Source of the DNA: Nitrospira sp.
GTDB lineage: Bacteria; Nitrospirota; Nitrospiria; Nitrospirales; Nitrospiraceae
Assembly: GCA_018242725.1 (NCBI GenBank)
Contig: JAFEBI010000012.1
Span: 155,641-219,640, forward strand
Reading direction: 5' to 3'
Length of the DNA: 64,000 bases
Part shown: positions 49,111 to 56,536 of the stretch, piece by piece
Layout of the letters: every line of letters starts with the position of its first letter
How positions within the stretch are numbered: the first letter of the stretch is position 1
Made by a program: the position numbers and the translations under genes
Notes under the pieces: model-generated
Database searches by the model: none
What the model saw: the letters and a program-made list of their open reading frames with translations, nothing else
What the model was told of the DNA's origin: nothing

Positions 49111-49283
49111 ACGAAAGGCCTTCCATTATGGCCTGTCGGTAGACTGCACGAAAAACTATAGCCATCAGACGATAGGCGGCCGGTGATTGTCTGGTCGGTA
49201 CCTGTGGAAATGAGAAAAGAGGAAGAAATTGTCCGAAGACGTACCAGTTTGAGCCGGAGTGACGGCTTGCAAGGATGTTCCTG

Positions 49284-49757
49284 TTAGGGGAACTGGGAGA
49301 GGCGAGCCATCAGAGCCGGTATGGAGTCCCAGATGCGGTCGATGACCGACTCCACGTATTCCCGCGCTTCGACGATATCCCGTTCCCAGTTCGGCAGGGC
49401 TTCGTGGAGGTCGAGAATCGGCGAGTCTTCGCCGAAAGCGATCTCATTAAACAGCGGGGCATTCAGCCCAAACTTGGCCCGAATAAATTCGCGATGGCCC
49501 AGGCCCATGGCGATAATGAGATCACTCTGTCGGATCAATTGTTTTGTCAATATTTGGGGAACATGGGCGGATGCATCGGCGCCTTTGAGGCGCAGCCGGT
49601 TGAGAATCACGGGATGAATCTTCTGGGTCTTCGCTTCGATGCCCGCTGATCTGACGTGATAGCCGGCTGCTTGGCCGAGTTGGGCGCGCAACGCATATTC
49701 AGCCGCCATGCTTCGGAAGACATTGCCGGTACAGACGAATAAAATGGATTTAGTCAT
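49284..49757 (-). CDS. Low-molecular-weight protein-tyrosine-phosphatase family protein
   Basis: 157 residues. Active-site P-loop C9-TGNVF-R15 followed by S. The family covers tyrosine phosphatases and thiol arsenate reductases. The arsenate-reductase cysteine pair is not seen, so phosphatase is likelier. Divergent from ttcA. Confidence 0.82.
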   Translation of the reverse strand: MTKSILFVCTGNVFRSMAAEYALRAQLGQAAGYHVRSAGIEAKTQKIHPVILNRLRLKGADASAHVPQILTKQLIRQSDLIIAMGLGHREFIRAKFGLNAPLFNEIAFGEDSPILDLHEALPNWERDIVEAREYVESVIDRIWDSIPALMARLSQFP

Positions 49758-49828
49758 AAGAGGATTCGCTTGTCATTCTTCATGCGAAACTGTCGACAGA
49801 GCCATAATGGGACCGTTACAATCCGGTC

Positions 49829-50728
49829 ATGTCCGTCCCAACATATACACCGAAACTTGATGAGGCGACAGAGAAGATGCAAACACGCCTCTGCCGTCTG
49901 GTCGGGCAAGCCATTGCCGACTATCGTCTCATTGAAGAGGGCGACAAGGTGATGGTGTGCCTATCGGGCGGTAAAGATAGTTATGGTTTACTGGATATTC
50001 TACTCGTTTTACAACAGCGCGCACCGATCCGGTTCGATCTGATTGCGGTAAACTTGGACCAACGGCAACCAGGATTTCCGGCGGAGATGCTTCCGCAATA
50101 TCTTTCCAGCCGAGGAATTCCGTTCCATATCGAAGCACGTGATACCTATTCGATCGTCAAGCGGCTTATCCCCGAAGGGGAGACGACCTGTTCGCTCTGC
50201 TCCCGCCTTCGGCGGGGCCACCTCTATCGTATCGCAACGGAACTCGGCGCCACGAAGATTGCGTTAGGCCATCACCGTGATGACATCGTTGAAACCTTAT
50301 TCTTGAATCTCTTGTATTCCGGCAAGCTCAAGGCCATTCCTCCAAAGTTGCGTTCGAAGGATGGCCGTCATATCGTCATTCGCCCATTGGCACTGGTCAA
50401 AGAGGCGGACCTCGCGCGCTATGCGGAACTGCGAGGCTTTCCCATCATTCCCTGCGACCTCTGCGGATCACAGGAAGATTTAAAACGAAAAAAGGTGAAG
50501 GCTTTCCTCCAACAATGGGAACGGGAATCACCTGGTTGTTCCGACAGCATCGCGGCGGCGCTTTCTAACGTTGCGCCGTCACTCCTGATGGATTCGCGCC
50601 TCTTTGATTTTGCTTCCTTGACCTCAACGGTGACCGATCAATCTGAAGGTGATATCTGGCTGGATCATGAACCGGCTCCGCGCGAACCAATCGAGGCCGC
50701 TCCCCAGCCGCTCGAGTTTCTCCGTTAA
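49829..50728 (+). CDS. ttcA: tRNA 2-thiocytidine biosynthesis protein
   Basis: 299 residues. PP-loop SGGKDS at 46-51, the TtcA cysteine pair C121-x2-C124 ([10 protein letters not shown]) that holds the Fe-S cluster, GHHRDD at 147-152 and a further C209-x2-C212. Makes 2-thiocytidine at position 32 of tRNA. Confidence 0.92.
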   Translation: MSVPTYTPKLDEATEKMQTRLCRLVGQAIADYRLIEEGDKVMVCLSGGKDSYGLLDILLVLQQRAPIRFDLIAVNLDQRQPGFPAEMLPQYLSSRGIPFHIEARDTYSIVKRLIPEGETTCSLCSRLRRGHLYRIATELGATKIALGHHRDDIVETLFLNLLYSGKLKAIPPKLRSKDGRHIVIRPLALVKEADLARYAELRGFPIIPCDLCGSQEDLKRKKVKAFLQQWERESPGCSDSIAAALSNVAPSLLMDSRLFDFASLTSTVTDQSEGDIWLDHEPAPREPIEAAPQPLEFLR

Positions 50729-50855
50729 CTCCAAGTCGTTATCATTCTTGAACTGTGTTGCGCTAGTACTCTTCAGGGCGCTGTGCCTGAGTGATGCGAA
50801 CAGCGTAGGGAAGACTATCGTGTGTGGTCCTGCATCAATCGGGGATGGGGAAGAA

Positions 50856-51773
50856 TCAATGAAACGCGCGCTGGTGGGTTGAGAGAAGATTCGCGAGACG
50901 GTTGTGAAGTGCCCCGAGATCATCAAGCAGCTCAATGCCTGTATGTTCCAAGAGCTGCTCCATCGCACAGGCGCCCTGACCACCCACGGCGACAGGCCAG
51001 CGTTGAGAGAGCGTTCGTAAGCCATGGAGCAAGTGATGCGCTTCTTCCTCTGGTTTCGTTTCAGTTAAAGACAGGAGAATGAGGTCTGGGCGTACACGTT
51101 CGCATAATACCGCTAAATCTGCCAACGGAAGATTAGGGCCTAGGTAGTACACGTGACAGCCTCGCGCGGCAGCGAGGTAGGTTGCAGCTTGTGCGCCGAT
51201 TTCATGATACTCACCTTCGGGACAAGCCACCAGCACGCGGGGGCCAAACTCATTAACCGGCAGTTGGTTCATCACTGAGAATAATTTTTGCTGGATGACC
51301 TTCGTCACGTAATGTTCTACCGCGATATTCACCCGTCCTTCATGCCACAGTTCTCCCACTCGCCGCTGTAAGGGGAGAAGAATACGCTGTACGGCTTCTT
51401 CGAACGGGATCACCGCGATCGCTGCGTTTAGTTGCTGTTCAAATCGACCTTTATCAAGCGGGTCAAGGCGAGAGATCAGTTCATCGAGCAGCGAGCGGTG
51501 AGGGACGAGCTCCTGCTGTTTTGGGATTGAACTTGCGCGCATTCGCTGAAGGAGCGAATCTCGCCCCTCCATCGCAAGGCCACCGATTGTCTGACCGCGA
51601 TCCAACTCCTCTTTAAGAAAGCGGAAGAGAGAAACGTCCTCATCGGTGTATTCCCGATAGCGATTGGCGCTTCGTGAAGGTTTGACGAGGGTATACCTCC
51701 GTTCCCAAACCCTGATCACATCCTTCGAAAGTCCTGTGAGTTTCGCAACCCTATGAATTCTATGTTTATTCAT
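50856..51773 (-). CDS. litR: CarH/LitR-type cobalamin photoreceptor regulator (MerR)
   Basis: 305 residues. Residues 5-70 are a MerR winged helix. Residues 90-170 are the four-helix cap with the photoreceptor motif W143-x9-E153-H154. Residues 175-300 are the B12-binding domain with E188-x-H190-x-x-G193, whose histidine is the lower cobalt ligand in known CarH proteins. In that family adenosylcobalamin makes a DNA-bound tetramer in the dark, and light breaks the Co-C bond and releases it. Both motifs being intact is direct evidence for light sensing rather than just B12 binding. GAGGTGAT precedes the ATG. It probably represses itself and the divergent genes. Confidence 0.9.
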   Translation of the reverse strand: MNKHRIHRVAKLTGLSKDVIRVWERRYTLVKPSRSANRYREYTDEDVSLFRFLKEELDRGQTIGGLAMEGRDSLLQRMRASSIPKQQELVPHRSLLDELISRLDPLDKGRFEQQLNAAIAVIPFEEAVQRILLPLQRRVGELWHEGRVNIAVEHYVTKVIQQKLFSVMNQLPVNEFGPRVLVACPEGEYHEIGAQAATYLAAARGCHVYYLGPNLPLADLAVLCERVRPDLILLSLTETKPEEEAHHLLHGLRTLSQRWPVAVGGQGACAMEQLLEHTGIELLDDLGALHNRLANLLSTHQRAFH

Positions 51774-51796
51774 ATCACCTCATAAATTAGATCAAT

Positions 51797-51888
51797 GTCC
51801 AATGTTTGTCAAATATTATAGGTTTAACTATTGACACATTGGACGAAATAGTCTATACATTAGACATAACATGAGTCATACATTGGAC
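51797..51888. promoter_or_regulatory. Divergent control region with CarH/LitR-like operator repeats
   Basis: Direct repeats ACATTGGAC at 51836-51844, ACATTAGAC at 51857-51865 and ACATTGGAC at 51880-51888, a weaker ACATGAGTC at 51869-51877, and one inverted copy at 51797-51805. Spacings of about 11 and 21-23 bases put them on one helix face, like the direct-repeat operators of CarH. The + promoter is TTGACA (51831-51836), 17 bases, TATACA (51854-51859): repeats overlap both boxes and the leader. A minus-strand TATAAT (51815-51820) would start litR next to the inverted copy. Confidence 0.8.
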
Positions 51889-51909
51889 GCATGAAATCGG
51901 GAGGACGTC

Positions 51910-52197
51910 ATGATCATCACAAATGAGAGTAGAAACAGTCTCACCGCTGTACTCCAGAGTTCCCGAGTCACGTCGCAACACACCTGCACGAGATGTGGCG
52001 GCCTCATGGTGAGCGAAGTTTCAATTGATGTATGGAGCGTCGCAAGCAAGCTCGACGGTGGTGCAAGGCGCTGTGTGCAGTGTGGTGATGTCATTGACAG
52101 GGTCATATTAATGAATCGACGGATCGGGCTCATTTCAAACTCGTTTCCATCAACGGAAACACCAGTTTCTAAGATGAAGCCTCAGATCGCAGCCTAA
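51910..52197 (+). CDS. Zinc-ribbon protein, first gene of the light-regulated block
   Basis: 95 residues behind GGGAGGACGTC. Two CxxC pairs: CTRCGGLMV near residue 26 and CVQCGDVID near residue 55. Related short ribbons occur at 25669 and, as a truncated copy, at 54839. It is the first gene after the operator-controlled promoter, with a leader of about 44 bases. Function unknown. Confidence 0.75.
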   Translation: MIITNESRNSLTAVLQSSRVTSQHTCTRCGGLMVSEVSIDVWSVASKLDGGARRCVQCGDVIDRVILMNRRIGLISNSFPSTETPVSKMKPQIAA

Positions 52198-52239
52198 AAC
52201 GCTATCACTTGGCCATTGAGACAACCAAGGAGGGTACAA

Positions 52240-53205
52240 ATGCGGAGACCAGCGCTCATACAATTTGCAGTCGGGGTAGTCCTCACGGCCGGGCCCCTCA
52301 CCTTTGCCACAGCCGCCGATGTGCCGACCAGCGACAAGGATATGGTCCTTATCCCGAAGGGTGAGTTCACCATGGGGAGCAGCGAGCATACGGACGAAGC
52401 CAAGCATCAGGTCGTACTCGATGCCTATCTCATCGACAAGTATGAAGCTTCCAATGCCCGGTACAAAGAGTTTATGAAGGCTACGAGTCATCCGGCCCCA
52501 GCCTATTGGGATGATCCACGCCTGAGTAAGCCGACCCAGCCGGTCGTCGGCGTCAGCTGGACCGACGCCAATGCCTTCTGCAAGTGGGACGGCAAGCGCC
52601 TGCCCACGGAGGCGGAGTGGGAGCACGCAGCCAAAGGACCAGACGGGGACAATCATTATCCCTGGGGACACAAACTGGATCCGAAGAAAGCCAACTATGG
52701 CCAGAACGTGGGCCGTACGATGCCGGTCGATGCGTATCCGGAAGGGGTGAGCGGGTTTGGGGTATACAACATGGCCGGTAACGTCTTCGAATGGGTCGAT
52801 GACTGGTATGACCCCTCGTACTACAGGCAGAGCAATGCCCTGAATCCCAAGGGAGCTGACCGGGGTTATAACTTCGCCAACCAAGGACCCGTCAAGGTCT
52901 TGAGGGGAGGCTCATGGCTCGCACCGGAGACATCGCTTCATACAAGCCACCGATTTTGGAATCAGCCGGATAATAATTCCTACGGAGTCGGTCTCGGATT
53001 TCGCTGCGCCAAGTCCGTACACGTCGTATCTGAGGAGGCGATTCAAGAAGGCCGAGAGGCCTTCATGCAGGCACTCGTAAGCATGGGTGCTGAAAAGCAT
53101 GGAGAGGCACTGGCCGCCATTGAAAAAGCATTGGCCGCAGACCCCGGAAATCAGGAGTATCAAGCGACACGGGAGCTCATACAGAGGAGCATGAAGAAGA
53201 AATAG
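52240..53205 (+). CDS. Exported FGE-sulfatase-fold (SUMF1) protein with C-terminal TPR
   Basis: 321 residues from the ATG at 52240 (CCAAGGAGGG). Signal peptide, then the formylglycine-generating-enzyme fold: MVLIPKGEFTMGS, RLPTEAEWEHAAKG, YNMAGNVFEWVDDWYD, VLRGGSW, GLGFRCAKS. The active-site cysteine pair of true FGE is absent (the stretch after RGGSW reads SHRFWNQPDN). About 50 C-terminal residues form one TPR-like unit. Thus a periplasmic protein with the fold but probably not FGE activity. Confidence 0.85.
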   Translation: MRRPALIQFAVGVVLTAGPLTFATAADVPTSDKDMVLIPKGEFTMGSSEHTDEAKHQVVLDAYLIDKYEASNARYKEFMKATSHPAPAYWDDPRLSKPTQPVVGVSWTDANAFCKWDGKRLPTEAEWEHAAKGPDGDNHYPWGHKLDPKKANYGQNVGRTMPVDAYPEGVSGFGVYNMAGNVFEWVDDWYDPSYYRQSNALNPKGADRGYNFANQGPVKVLRGGSWLAPETSLHTSHRFWNQPDNNSYGVGLGFRCAKSVHVVSEEAIQEGREAFMQALVSMGAEKHGEALAAIEKALAADPGNQEYQATRELIQRSMKKK

Positions 53206-53277
53206 GCATGGCATCGTTTGGTTCAAGGAAGCTCTAGTAGCTCTCAACCATTATTGAGACCGGACGGAGAGTCAACC

Positions 53278-53646
53278 ATGAAGTACCCTACACTCCTCAT
53301 TCCAGCGACCCTCTCCATCATATTTCTGGTATCGACATCTTCTTTAGCCGGTCCTATAGATTCAACTGATTACCCACATCAGGAGCATGTTAGAGCGGTC
53401 CACGAATCTGAACATGAGGTGGATCATGCGTGGGAGGTGTATCACCAGGCTGCCCTGGGAGGGACGGTGGCGTCGCCCAAACTGCAGGCCGAGATCGAAG
53501 AGCATTTGCACCAAGCGCGGGCACTCATCACCCAGGCCCACGAGGCGGCTGACCAGGGCGACGCCGGTCAGGTGGAGCGGCTCATCAAGCAAGTACGCAT
53601 CCATACGAGTCACGCGATTGAGGGGAGCAAGGAGTCGAAGCAATGA
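53278..53646 (+). CDS. Small periplasmic helical protein
   Basis: 122 residues from the ATG at 53278. Signal peptide ending at SSLAG, then an alpha-helical, His/Glu-rich body (QEHVRAVHESEHEVDHAWEVY, then HLHQARALITQAHEAADQGD). The histidines could bind metal. Its stop overlaps the next start (ATGA), so it is made with the second FGE-fold protein. Confidence 0.7.
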   Translation: MKYPTLLIPATLSIIFLVSTSSLAGPIDSTDYPHQEHVRAVHESEHEVDHAWEVYHQAALGGTVASPKLQAEIEEHLHQARALITQAHEAADQGDAGQVERLIKQVRIHTSHAIEGSKESKQ

Positions 53647-54485
53647 AGACCGAGTCGTGGCGCTGTCGACCGCAACGATCACATATGAGTGTGGCGGTGG
53701 TCCTCGTTGCAGCCATTTCACCAGCGTTCTCTCTGGATGCACTCGCCGCCTCGAAAGACCTCGATCCCGTGTCGATGGTCACGATTCCGGCCGGAGAATT
53801 TCTGATGGGCAATCCGGAAGGAAAAGGGAGGGATGATGAGCGACCCCAGCGATCTGTCCACCTGGACGAGTTTGCCATTGATCAAGTCGAAGTGACGAAT
53901 GAGCGCTATATGGCCTTTGTGAAAGCCACCGGCCATCGCACACCGCCGAATCCTTATGGCACCGGTCCCATCCAATCCATGAAGGGAATTGAGCAACTCC
54001 CAGTGGTCCAGACGACCTGGTACGACGCCAAAGCCTATTGTGCTTGGGTGAAGAAACGATTGCCGACGGAGGCGGAATGGGAGAAGGCTGCGCGCGGAAC
54101 TGACGGCCGACTCTACCCCTGGGGGAATGACCTGCCGACTACGAAGCGGGCTAACTTTGATCGAGAGTGGGAGGACGAGCATACGTTACACGAAGTCGGA
54201 TCGCTTCCTGATGGAGATTCACCGTACGGAGTGAAGGACATGGCCGGAAATGTCAGGGAGTGGGTCTCCGATTGGTATGACGCGGAGTACTATCGCCATG
54301 CGCCCGATCGGAATCCACAAGGTCCCGACAAAAAAGGGGTGGTTCGTTCGATTCGCGGAGGATCCTGGCATAGTCCGGCCTCCGATATCACCGCAACAGC
54401 ACGCGGGCGTGGCGGATTCGCATTGCAGACTCACGGCACAGGATTCCGCTGTGCCCGTAGTCTCAAACCCACGCCCCGTGAATAG
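53643..54485 (+). CDS. Second exported FGE-sulfatase-fold (SUMF1) protein
   Basis: 280 residues. Signal peptide, then MVTIPAGEFLMGNP, RLPTEAEWEKAARG, KDMAGNVREWVSDWYD, SIRGGSWHS, GTGFRCARS. As in the paralogue at 52240, the catalytic cysteines of FGE are missing (ATARGRGGFALQTHG in that region). No TPR tail. Two divergent copies flanking a His-rich helical protein suggest a periplasmic complex. Confidence 0.85.
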   Translation: MKTESWRCRPQRSHMSVAVVLVAAISPAFSLDALAASKDLDPVSMVTIPAGEFLMGNPEGKGRDDERPQRSVHLDEFAIDQVEVTNERYMAFVKATGHRTPPNPYGTGPIQSMKGIEQLPVVQTTWYDAKAYCAWVKKRLPTEAEWEKAARGTDGRLYPWGNDLPTTKRANFDREWEDEHTLHEVGSLPDGDSPYGVKDMAGNVREWVSDWYDAEYYRHAPDRNPQGPDKKGVVRSIRGGSWHSPASDITATARGRGGFALQTHGTGFRCARSLKPTPRE

Positions 54486-54498
54486 TCAGGAGACCGCG

Positions 54499-54708
54499 AT
54501 GCTACGGGGAGGGGTTAGATTAACCGTGGCAGACTGTCAGAGGCCCGTTCCATATTCTGCTGAGGTGACGCTGAACTCCGCACGGCGTCACCCGCTGAGG
54601 CAGACAGGTCTCCTCGTGATCGAGGGGCCTGTCTCCTTGGCGAGTTGGAAGCTCTGTAAAGAGCAGGTTCCATTATCGACAGGTGAAAGGAGCGCATCAT
54701 GGATATGA
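54499..54708 (+). CDS. Possible small protein, weak call
   Basis: 69 codons behind CAGGAG, with little hydrophobic or domain character (QRPVPYSAEVTLNSARRHPL). The frame runs through a strong inverted repeat (54603-54633) and into the next gene, so the region may instead be an untranslated spacer. Confidence 0.25.
   Translation: MLRGGVRLTVADCQRPVPYSAEVTLNSARRHPLRQTGLLVIEGPVSLASWKLCKEQVPLSTGERSASWI
54603..54633. terminator. Intercistronic inverted repeat
   Basis: GACAGG...CCTCG / CGAGG...CCTGTC with single mismatches, a long GC-rich stem without a T-run. It may attenuate or protect the transcript between the FGE-fold genes and the distal photolyase part of the block. Confidence 0.45.
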
Positions 54709-54827
54709 GCATTGTCTTTTTGTTTGCGATGGGATTTTTGACCTGTGCACTGATGGCTGGGCTCTTTCAGACCCTGAACGCGGCAGTGATTCGGCGGGAA
54801 AAAGACAAAAGATCCACACGGAAGTAA
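54699..54827 (+). CDS. 42-residue single-span membrane peptide
   Basis: Starts behind GAAAGGAGCGC. One transmembrane helix (SIVFLFAMGFLTCALMAGLF) followed by a basic tail (RREKDKRSTRK). Composition and ribosome site make it likely to be real. Function unknown; inside the light-regulated block. Confidence 0.6.
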   Translation: MDMSIVFLFAMGFLTCALMAGLFQTLNAAVIRREKDKRSTRK

Positions 54828-54838
54828 GAAATGACCGA

Positions 54839-55066
54839 GTGTCCTTTTATCTCTATCGGGGGTTCCCATGGAGATCAAGGGGAAACCAAACGAGGCATCC
54901 GTTCTCCCTGATCCGACAAGGTACGATATGTGTGTATTGTGGGGAGTTCATCGATCCGATGGTCCTGTCGAACCGGCTGAAGCTGGCGCCGCCGTCCCTC
55001 GAAGGCCCGAAACAACGGAAGTTTGAGCGACAGGTGAGCCACAACAAATCGGCAACGAACAAATAA
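54839..55066 (+). CDS. Truncated zinc-ribbon paralogue
   Basis: 75 residues from a weak GTG start. Only the second half of the ribbon is present: ICVYCGEFIDPMVLSNR, matching RCVQCGDVIDRVILMNR of the protein at 51910. The first CxxC pair is missing and the first 30 residues do not look protein-like. It is probably a decaying duplicate. Confidence 0.4.
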   Translation: MSFYLYRGFPWRSRGNQTRHPFSLIRQGTICVYCGEFIDPMVLSNRLKLAPPSLEGPKQRKFERQVSHNKSATNK

Positions 55067-55123
55067 GATAAGACGGCCACGGATCGGATTGGCGGCACAG
55101 AGAGTATTACGAAGGATAAACCT

Positions 55124-56047
55124 ATGAAGATTGTCATAGCTGGAGGCACAGGATTCATTGGTCGAGCTCTTTGTACCGCGCTTGCCCAGGGAGGCCACAG
55201 GGTGACGGTTTTGACTAGGCAAGCAGGCCAGGTCCATTCTCGCCCTGAGCTACCAGTGCACGCAGTCGAATGGAACGCGCGAGACGCAGGCCCCTGGGAG
55301 CAGGTTCTTGAAGGAGTCGATGCGCTCATCAACCTAGCCGGTGCATCCATCGCCGACGCTCGCTGGACAAATGTGCGTAAGCAACTCATTACCGATAGCC
55401 GAATCCTGACCACCCGTTTACTAGTTCAAGCGCTGTCACGCTGGTCGTCGAAACCCACAACCTTCATCAGCGCGTCCGGCATCGGGTATTACGGCGCCAC
55501 CGATGATCGCCGCCTGGATGAAGGAGCGGCGCGAGGTGATGGCTTCTTAGCCGACCTCTGCCTTGCATGGGAATCAGAGGCGTTACGGGCTGCAGAGTTT
55601 GGAGCGCGGGTCGTCATGCTACGCACTGGAATGGTGCTGGAGCAAGACGGAGGGGCCTTGCCCAAGATGCTGGTGCCCTTCCGATTCTTTGCCGGCGGTC
55701 CCGTGATGCCGGGGAATCAGTGGGTCTCCTGGATTCACCGCTGTGATCATGTTGGTCTGATCCAGTGGGCGCTCAACACACCGACGGTTTCTGGCCCGAT
55801 CAATGCCGTGGCTCCAGAACCAGTGATGATGAAGACGTTCTGTGAAGTTCTTGGGCAGGTGCTTCACCGACCCTCTTGGCTTCCTGTTCCCAAGTTTGTG
55901 TTACATGTACTCCTTGGTGAGTTGGGCACGCTGATGACAACCGGTCAGCGGGTGATTCCGGCGAACGCCATGGCGGGCGGCTATATGTTCCAGTATCCAA
56001 CCTTGGAACAGGCACTGAGGGATGTGCTCAAGAGATCGACAGCATAA
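55124..56047 (+). CDS. TIGR01777-family SDR epimerase (YfcH-like)
   Basis: 307 residues. NAD(P)-binding GGTGFIGRAL at 7-16, HAVEWNARDAGPWEQVLEGVDALINLAGASI, and a C-terminal YfcH tail. Substrate unknown. Relatives commonly appear in LitR/photolyase clusters of other bacteria, consistent with the location here. Good ribosome site (GAAGGAT). Confidence 0.88.
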   Translation: MKIVIAGGTGFIGRALCTALAQGGHRVTVLTRQAGQVHSRPELPVHAVEWNARDAGPWEQVLEGVDALINLAGASIADARWTNVRKQLITDSRILTTRLLVQALSRWSSKPTTFISASGIGYYGATDDRRLDEGAARGDGFLADLCLAWESEALRAAEFGARVVMLRTGMVLEQDGGALPKMLVPFRFFAGGPVMPGNQWVSWIHRCDHVGLIQWALNTPTVSGPINAVAPEPVMMKTFCEVLGQVLHRPSWLPVPKFVLHVLLGELGTLMTTGQRVIPANAMAGGYMFQYPTLEQALRDVLKRSTA

Positions 56048-56062
56048 TCAGGAGGTACGCCC

Positions 56063-56512
56063 ATGCGAATCAGAAGCTTCCGTATTGCAGCAGGGTTGTT
56101 GATGAGTCTTTTCCTTACCGGTTCGGCTCTGGCCGATCAATCTACAAGCCAGGCTCCATCTGGGCATGGAATCGATACCAACCTTCACCAGGGTATGATC
56201 GGCGTCGTCCTTCAAATCGGAGCTGAGCGGATCGGTGATCCAGCAATCCTCTACGTCGGCATGGTCCATCCGGAGAGCCCCGCACATCAAGTGGGACTGC
56301 ACCATGGAGATGAGATTGTGAGTGTCGATGGTTCTGCCGTGACGGGAAAAAGCTATGAGCAGGTGGTCTACATGATCCGAGGTGACGTGGGAACCGTCGT
56401 GAAGTTGGGAGTCCGGGGAGAGTCCGGACTTCGCGAGTTATCCGTCACACGTGTGGCCGGCGACAAGCTGCCGAAAGGACCAGTCGGATCGCATGGAAAC
56501 CCTGCACGATAA
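56063..56512 (+). CDS. Exported PDZ-domain protein
   Basis: 149 residues behind CAGGAGG. Signal peptide, then one PDZ domain with ILYVGMVHPESPAHQVGLHHGDEIVSVDG and the VVYMIRGDVGTVVKL segment. No protease domain. May bind C-termini of envelope proteins. Confidence 0.8.
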   Translation: MRIRSFRIAAGLLMSLFLTGSALADQSTSQAPSGHGIDTNLHQGMIGVVLQIGAERIGDPAILYVGMVHPESPAHQVGLHHGDEIVSVDGSAVTGKSYEQVVYMIRGDVGTVVKLGVRGESGLRELSVTRVAGDKLPKGPVGSHGNPAR

Positions 56513-56536
56513 TCATAGAAGGAAGAAGGACAGCAC

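Noticed and set aside
49284..49757. Arsenate reductase call for the low-molecular-weight phosphatase
   Set aside because: The extra redox cysteines of ArsC are not visible and no arsenic genes are adjacent.
50856..51773. Treating the regulator as a generic MerR metal sensor
   Set aside because: It lacks metal-binding cysteines and has a full B12 domain with both photoreceptor motifs.
51784..51812. A second TTGACA-17-TAATTT promoter for the regulator on the minus strand
   Set aside because: The hexamers fit, but transcription would begin inside or after the ribosome site of the regulator gene. The TATAAT at 51815-51820 gives a sensible leader, although its -35 box is poor.
52240..54485. Calling the SUMF1-fold genes formylglycine-generating enzymes
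   Set aside because: The cysteine pair needed for the reaction is missing in both and no sulfatase gene is present.
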